NCBI GenBank assembly: GCA_949987705.1
Contig: OX465286.1
Coordinates: forward strand, 24,168,045 to 24,232,044
DNA from: Thereva unica
Taxonomy: Eukaryota; Arthropoda; Insecta; Diptera; Therevidae
Direction of reading: 5' to 3'
DNA: 64,000 nt
Shown here: piece by piece, positions 63,787 through 64,000 of the stretch
Layout: every line of letters starts with the position of its first letter
How positions within the stretch are numbered: position 1 is the first letter of the stretch
Made by a program: the position numbers and the translations under genes
Notes under the pieces: generated by a model
What the model was told of the DNA's origin: nothing
The model's database searches: none
Seen by the model: only the letters and a program-made list of their open reading frames with translations

Positions 63787-64000
63787 GTATTATAGGAAGC
63801 GACACTATTTCAAAAGCTAAGGTCCTTTTTGATGGAGAGAGTGTAACATTTCACTATCGAAACCCACTTAAAGAAAATGCCTCAATTATGAATATATCAG
63901 TAGACGACAAGTTGGATGTTCCTCAAGAGTTTGAAAATGAAATAAATGATTTAGTCCAAAGTTACAAACCAAATAAGGCGACTAATTATCTAATTAAAAT

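Larger units (their letters stand above)
58384..64000 (+). mobile_element. Gypsy-type retrotransposon with SAP-domain Gag (Gypsy-2), partial
   Basis: Begins with a TGTAG...CTACA LTR inside the R2 ORF, then PBS-like sequence, Gag and protease. It is split by Gypsy-3 (59837-63786) and continues past the window end. Only its left part is visible, so its 3' LTR and TSD cannot be checked. Confidence 0.85.
59594..64000 (+). pseudogene. Gypsy-2 Pol start, split by Gypsy-3 and cut by window end
   Basis: Segments 59594-59836 and 63791-64000. Aspartic protease LKALLDTGSDLTLV near 59650; one-base frame change near 59775; then HVVPYNTIRFQC. Across the Gypsy-3 insertion (one GTAT copy removed) the frame continues IIGSDTISKAKVLFDGESV to DLVQSYKPNKATNY at the window edge, where RT would follow. 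Confidence 0.8.

Overview
The window looks like insect, most probably dipteran, DNA. The 18S 5' end at 1147 and the 28S segments at 40.6-41.2 kb and 53.8-55.1 kb read like fly rRNA. The rest is a graveyard of arthropod transposable elements: R2, BEL/Pao, Gypsy, hAT, mariner-type, a Polinton/Maverick and many MITEs. I see no ordinary single-copy host gene and no tRNA. The setting looks like a degraded, element-riddled rDNA locus (inference).

Layout. 1-1231: AT-rich rDNA-type spacer, a (TA)n tract and a truncated 18S 5' end. 1232-3405: dispersed repeats and satellites. 3406-19349: a palindromic foldback element. One arm carries a 4.24-kb DD41D mariner-type transposon (3585-7823, TA site) with an intron-containing, otherwise open transposase. 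The other arm carries a hAT element (8032-19150, 8-bp TSD GTTCCAGT). The hAT transposase is split by a BEL/Pao retrotransposon (9838-16478), which itself holds an antisense non-LTR fragment and a TTAA-flanked MITE. 19.35-24.4 kb: tandem repeats and MITEs, no genes.

24402-39984: a complete-length Polinton with ~0.95-kb terminal inverted repeats. It encodes a zinc-finger protein/PolB, an OB-fold-like small protein, an adenain-like protease, a PLA2/pX-like capsid-associated protein, minor and major capsid proteins, a packaging ATPase, a collagen-like fibre candidate, an integrase with chromodomain, two nucleoplasmin-like proteins and a secreted protein. Several genes carry frameshifts or stops, so this copy looks dead, but together they form the replication, packaging, capsid and integration set of a virus-like transposon.

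40628-55068: rearranged 28S rDNA. A 12.6-kb Gypsy element (41168-53774, TSD CTGG) sits inside 28S and carries a PIF/Harbinger-like MITE, a 5'-truncated non-LTR element and a 1-kb TIR element of unknown superfamily. 55069-58383: an R2 element at the canonical 28S R2 site, broken by frameshifts and cut by a second Gypsy element (58384 to beyond the window, SAP-domain Gag). That element is split by a third Gypsy element (59837-63786), whose 515-bp LTRs differ at only two positions I noticed. It lacks reverse transcriptase, RNase H and the integrase core, so it looks like a recently moved non-autonomous derivative. The nesting reaches four levels: 28S, R2, Gypsy, Gypsy.

Most notable: (1) a histone-type 3' stem-loop just downstream of the mariner-type transposase; (2) outward-facing arrays of 284-bp subterminal repeats on that transposon, each repeating the terminal motif, plus a remnant of a second, divergent transposase; (3) nucleoplasmin-like genes and an overlapping mini-ORF in the Polinton; (4) base-level target-site evidence that orders the nested insertions. 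All coordinates were read by eye; boundaries without a stated TSD are approximate.
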